Of a stretch of DNA of 64,000 nt, positions 60,665 through 64,000 are shown one piece after another. Source of the stretch: CAWEQW01 sp963811365 (GTDB taxonomy: Bacteria > Actinomycetota > Actinomycetes > Propionibacteriales > Nocardioidaceae); assembly GCA_963811365.1 (NCBI GenBank), contig CAWEQW010000014.1:62001-126000 (forward strand), read 5' to 3'. The translations under genes were made by a program, and so were the position numbers. Each line of letters opens with the position of its first letter. Positions within the stretch are counted from its first letter, which is position 1. The notes beneath the pieces were generated by a model. It ran no database searches. It was given only the letters and a program-made list of their open reading frames with translations, and was not told the origin of the DNA.

Positions 60665-61675
60665 TCAGCCTGCCACAGCCGTCCCGCGCAGCCGGATCGT
60701 GCCCCCGTCGCGACGAGCCGAGACGTGGCCGGGCAGCTGGACGTCCCCCTGGCCGTGCCACCGGACCACCAGGGCGTCCAGGGCGTCGACGTGCACGAGG
60801 AACAGCTCGCCGGCCGGGCATCCGGCGGCCAGGGCGGCCCGGCGCAGCACCCGGCGGCGTACGGCGGCGGGCTGGGCCAGCAACGCCGGCACGGACCACG
60901 CACCGCCACCCGGCTCCGGCTCGCCGGCGGGCCCGCGCTGCTCCGCCTGCTCGGCCGCCGCGGCGGCGAGCTCGTCGAGCGCGTCGGCGTCCTCCCGGAG
61001 CTGCCGGGCCGTCCGGGCGAGCGCCTCGGTCACACCCGGCCCGAGGGCCCGCTCGAGAGCGGGCAGCGCGTCGCGGCGGACCCGCACCCGCGCGAAGCCG
61101 GGGTCGTCGTTGTGCGGGTCGTCCCACGGCTCGATGCCCTGCGCCGCGCAGGCGGCCCGGGTCTGGGCGCGGGTGAGGTCCAGCAGCGGTCGGCGGTAGC
61201 GGCCTGTCACGGGGGCCATCGCGGCCAGGGACCGGGCCCCGGAGCCACGGCCCAGACCCAGCAGCACGCTCTCCGCCTGGTCGTCGCGGGTATGACCGAG
61301 CAGCACCGCCTCCGCGCGGACCTCGTCCGCCACCCGGGCGAGCGCCTGGTAGCGGGCGGTCCGGGCGGCGGCCTCCGGACCGCCCGCGCGGCCCACCTCG
61401 ACGCAGACCGCGACCGCCTCGGCCACCCCGAGCTCGCGCATCTGCACCGCCACTCGCTCGGCGTGTGCGCCGGAGCCTTCCTGGAGCCGGTGGTCCACCG
61501 TGACCCCGACCACCTCCAGCGCCGCGTGCGGTGCCTCGGCGACCACGGCGGCGAGCAGCGCGAGCGAGTCGGCGCCACCCGAGCAGGCGACGAGCACGCG
61601 GACGCCCGGCGAGAGGTCCTCCAGCACGGTGCGGACCGCCCGGCGGACGGCCGGCACGGCGGCGTCGGCCGCCAT
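60665..61675 (-). CDS. tilS: tRNA(Ile)-lysidine synthetase
   Basis: A 336-residue N-type PP-loop ATPase that converts C34 of tRNA-Ile(CAU) to lysidine. SGGADS at about 32-37 is the PP-loop, VTVDHRLQEGSGAHAERV the lysine/ATP region, and LLGHTRDDQAESVLLGLGRGSG with RPLLDLTR the family signatures. A C-terminal domain of about 100 residues is present but divergent. Essential. It lies 4 bp after the DUF2342 gene and 4 bp before hpt. I set the start at 61675; the longer upstream frame overlaps the DUF2342 gene. Confidence 0.94.
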   Translation of the reverse strand: MAADAAVPAVRRAVRTVLEDLSPGVRVLVACSGGADSLALLAAVVAEAPHAALEVVGVTVDHRLQEGSGAHAERVAVQMRELGVAEAVAVCVEVGRAGGPEAAARTARYQALARVADEVRAEAVLLGHTRDDQAESVLLGLGRGSGARSLAAMAPVTGRYRRPLLDLTRAQTRAACAAQGIEPWDDPHNDDPGFARVRVRRDALPALERALGPGVTEALARTARQLREDADALDELAAAAAEQAEQRGPAGEPEPGGGAWSVPALLAQPAAVRRRVLRRAALAAGCPAGELFLVHVDALDALVVRWHGQGDVQLPGHVSARRDGGTIRLRGTAVAG

Positions 61676-61679
61676 TGCG

Positions 61680-62748
61680 TCAGCCGTGCACCCGGCGGAT
61701 CCAGGCCGCCGGATCGCCGATCTCCACCTTGGAGGGCAGGTTCGCGGGCTCGGCCCAGACCGCGTTGAAGCCCTCCAGGCCCACCTGGTCGACGACGCCC
61801 CGGGTGAACGCGGCACCGTTGCGGTACTGCGCCATCTTGGCGTCCAGCCCGAGCAGCCGGCGCAGCAGCCGGTCGATCGTCCCGGCGCCCTTGCGCCGCT
61901 CGTTGAACCGCGACCGGATCTGGTCCACCGAGGGGATCACCTCGGGACCGACGCCGTCCATCACCACGTCGGCATGGCCCTCGAGCAGCGACATCACGCC
62001 GGTGAGCCGGTCGAGGACCTCGCGCTGCTCGGCGGAGGAGAAGATCTCGAGCACGCTGGTGTCGTCGCTGCCGCGGACCACGTCGGCGAGCCGTCTGACC
62101 CCCTCGCCGACCATCGCCGCGAGCTTGCCGGGGTCGACCTCCACCGAGCCGATGAGCCGCGCGATCTCGCCCTGGATGTGGTCGCGCATCCACGGCACCG
62201 CGGTGAACTGCACCCGGTGGGTCTCCTCGTGCAGGCAGACCCAGAGCCGGAAGTCGGTGCGGGTCCACGCCGAGCTCGTTCTCGACGTGCACGATGTTCG
62301 GCGCGACGAGGAGCAGCCGGCCGGCGTCCGTGGAGCCGGGAGGCGCGTAGAAGGGGTCGAACTGGCCGAGCACCTTCGAGGACATGAACGCCAGCAGGGC
62401 GGCCAGCTCGAGGCCGGTGACCCGGGAGCCCACTGCCTCCGCCACGGCGCTCGGCCTCGCGCGGCGCTCCTGCAGCCGGTCGATCAGCGGCGAGATGACG
62501 TGCGCGAAGCCGTCGACGTTCGCGGTGATCCAGCCCTGCCTGTCGACGACCAGGATCGGGGCGGTGTGCTCCTCTGCGACCAGACCGGTGTACTCCCGCA
62601 CCAGCGGGCTCGACCGTTCGGCGCCGGCCCGCAGCTCCCCGACGACCGCGTCGGCCTCGGGACGGGAGATCGCCGGCCCCGGACCGGCCATCGTGGACGC
62701 CGCGCTCACGGCGAGGTCCCAGTCGATCATCGTCGAACGCGCAGCCAT
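61680..62748 (-). pseudogene. zinc-dependent metalloprotease DUF2342/Zincin_2 (Rv3626c type), frame broken by one extra base
   Basis: Removing one base near 62260 yields a 355-residue protein. The N-terminal half reads IDWDLAVSAASTMAGPGP and VDRQGWITANVDGFAHVI; after the break it continues DFRLWVCLHEETHRVQFTAVPWMRDHI, with the zincin HExxH as HEETH. The family is fixed next to tilS and dacB in actinobacteria and is sometimes named F420 biosynthesis associated, but its substrate is not known. As in ftsH, both halves are well conserved and the break is a single inserted base. ATG 62748 has TAAGGT 6 nt upstream (leaderless). Confidence 0.85.
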
Positions 62749-62754
62749 GACTCG

Positions 62755-62760
62755 ACCTTA
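62755..62760 (-). promoter_or_regulatory. leaderless -10 element of the DUF2342 gene (TAAGGT)
   Basis: TAAGGT is 6 nt before the ATG at 62748, just after the dacB stop. It would drive DUF2342-tilS-hpt. Confidence 0.55.
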
Positions 62761-62783
62761 CGGGGTGCGAGAAGCCGGGGCCG

Positions 62784-64000
62784 TCAGGACGTGGGGGCGC
62801 CCGACGCGGCGCCCGAGGGCACCTTGCCGGGCCCGTTGCCGGCTCCATCGCTGGGCCCGGCGGCTCCGCCGCTGGGCCCGGCACTCGTCCCGGCGGTCGG
62901 CGACGAGGCGCACCTGCAGCCGGCCAGCGCCGCGGCCAACCGGTCCAGTGCCGCCCGTGCTGCCAGGGTGTCCACCGGGCGCACCCGGTCCGCCACGGCG
63001 ACGAACGCCATCACCGCCCCGTCCCTGGAGGTGAGCGTGCCCGCGAGGCCGTGCACGCCGGTCAGCGTGCCGGTCTTGGCCCGGACCCGGCCCAGCCCCG
63101 CGGCGTCGCCGGTGGAGAACCGGTAGGCGAGCGAGCCCGTGAACCCGGCGACCGGCAGCCCCGTCACCACGGGTCGCAGCGCGGGATGCCGGTCGGCCGA
63201 CGCGGTCAGCAGCACGGACATCAGCGTCTCCGGACGCAGCCGGTCCTGTCGGGACAGCCCGCTCCCGTCGTACATCACGTCGCCGATGGACGACACGCCG
63301 AGACCGGTGAGCACCTCGCGGACCGCGCTCACCCCGCCGGTGAACGACCCCGGCAGGCCCCGGGCGACCGCGACCTGGCGGGCGAGCACCTCGGCACCCT
63401 CGTTGTCGCTCGTCTCGAGGACGTGCTGCACCACCTGGGCGAGCGGAGCACCCGACACGGAGGCCAGCTCCACGGCGCCGGCGGGTGACGCAGTCCGCGC
63501 CGGCGCCCCGGTCACGGTGATGCCGCTCGCCCGCAGCTGCTCGGCGAAGACCGCGGCGGCGGCCGCGGCGGGGTCCCGGTACACCGCCGGGCTGCCGGGG
63601 CTCCGGCGCCCCTCGTCGACCCACAGCGACGCGATCGGGCTCACCACGCCCTCGGCGACGTAGCTGCGCGGCCAGTGCGGGTCGACCGCCGGCCCGCTGA
63701 ACAGGGAGGTGTCGTAGCCGAGCCGGACCCGGGTGCGACCGCCCTGCTTCAGCGCCACCGCCGTGGAGCGGGCCAGCGTGCGCAGGTCCGCGCGCGCCGG
63801 GTAGCTGTCGCCGGGCTGGTCGGGCCCGCGGGTGAGCAGGGGGTCGCCGCCGCCCACGAGCACCACGGTGTGGCCCGTGGGACGGGCCACCGACCTGGTG
63901 GTGAAGCGGTGGTCCGCGCCGAGCTCCTGCAGCGCCGCGGTCGTGGTCAGCAGCTTCATCGTCGAGGCGGGGGTCACCCGTTGGGGGCCGCTGCTGTACA
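62784..64000 (-). CDS. dacB: D-alanyl-D-alanine carboxypeptidase/endopeptidase (PBP4/DacB family), N-terminus outside the window
   Basis: About 405 codons are visible; the 5' end is cut by the window edge. All three penicillin-binding motifs are present: S-x-x-K as STMK close to the edge, SDN within LETSDNEGAEVLARQ, and KTG within RAKTGTLTGVHGLAGTL. This is the low-molecular-mass class C (S13) type that trims peptidoglycan outside the membrane. The C-terminus ends in a 40-residue Gly/Pro/Ala/Ser tail after a CRC dipeptide pair, probably a flexible extension. The place before DUF2342-tilS-hpt equals Rv3627c. The signal peptide should lie just beyond 64000. Confidence 0.92.
   Translation of the reverse strand, partial: YSSGPQRVTPASTMKLLTTTAALQELGADHRFTTRSVARPTGHTVVLVGGGDPLLTRGPDQPGDSYPARADLRTLARSTAVALKQGGRTRVRLGYDTSLFSGPAVDPHWPRSYVAEGVVSPIASLWVDEGRRSPGSPAVYRDPAAAAAAVFAEQLRASGITVTGAPARTASPAGAVELASVSGAPLAQVVQHVLETSDNEGAEVLARQVAVARGLPGSFTGGVSAVREVLTGLGVSSIGDVMYDGSGLSRQDRLRPETLMSVLLTASADRHPALRPVVTGLPVAGFTGSLAYRFSTGDAAGLGRVRAKTGTLTGVHGLAGTLTSRDGAVMAFVAVADRVRPVDTLAARAALDRLAAALAGCRCASSPTAGTSAGPSGGAAGPSDGAGNGPGKVPSGAASGAPTS

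Noticed and set aside
61680..62213. A separate 177-residue protein starting at 62213
   Set aside because: It lacks the HEETH zinc motif that lies just upstream in the same frame; it is the second half of the DUF2342 zincin.

Overview
This window is high-GC, densely coded DNA from an actinobacterium. Gene content and order point to Propionibacteriales, most likely a Nocardioidaceae (Nocardioides-like) genome. I infer this from conserved neighbourhoods shared with Mycobacterium and Streptomyces (the Rv0496-Rv0502 type block and the radA-disA-mutY-clpC-lsr2-lysS-pan-fol-ftsH-tilS-dacB type block), from Lsr2, from the 33-residue actinobacterial ribosomal protein bS22, and from many leaderless genes that have a TANNNT element 6-9 nt before the start codon. 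I saw no rRNA, tRNA, CRISPR array, insertion sequence or prophage.

Layout. 1-2.0 kb: the tail of a + strand gene and a secreted beta-helix protein. 2.1-9.8 kb (all minus): lysophospholipid acyltransferase, epimerase, bS22, a small MerR/excisionase-type regulator, AcuC deacetylase, ProC, proline dehydrogenase, a sugar-phosphate isomerase-like protein and a Ppx/GppA phosphatase. 9.9-12.8 kb (+): a Cys-rich protein and an ABC-2 exporter. 12.8-17.5 kb: EF-G2, a glyoxalase-fold protein, a methyltransferase and a LacI regulator. 17.6-23.6 kb: radA-disA, a VOC protein, an anchored exported protein, mutY, and a divergent TetR/SMR efflux pair. 23.9-31.5 kb (minus): clpC, lsr2, lysS, coaX, panC and a DUF2520 protein. 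31.7-35.9 kb: an NDUFAF7/MidA-type methyltransferase, two PH-domain membrane proteins and an orphan NuoD paralogue.

35.9-49.1 kb is the most unusual part, a sulfur/glycan island. It opens with one ORF that joins an assimilatory APS reductase ([4Fe-4S] type) to UDP-sulfoquinovose synthase (SQD1). The first enzyme makes sulfite and the second consumes it. Next come a GalE-like epimerase, three P-loop sulfotransferase-like genes and four glycosyltransferase genes, one of which encodes two GT domains. I infer a sulfonated and/or sulfated surface glycan or lipid pathway. The island, together with the genes from 31.7 kb on and the betaine transporter, separates the DUF2520-panC-coaX genes from the coiled-coil/DUF3180-folK genes, which lie close together in mycobacteria.

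49.1-52.6 kb: a complete OpuC/ProU-type osmoprotectant ABC transporter. 52.6-64.0 kb (minus): a GNAT protein, a coiled-coil membrane protein, DUF3180, folK-folB-(NTF2-like)-folP-folE, ftsH, hpt, tilS, a DUF2342 zincin and the truncated dacB.

Five genes (two sulfotransferases, the double-GT gene, ftsH and the DUF2342 zincin) each carry exactly one extra base that breaks an otherwise conserved frame. Because ftsH is among them, sequencing or assembly insertions are the simplest explanation. These genes are labelled pseudogene only because the frame is interrupted in this sequence.
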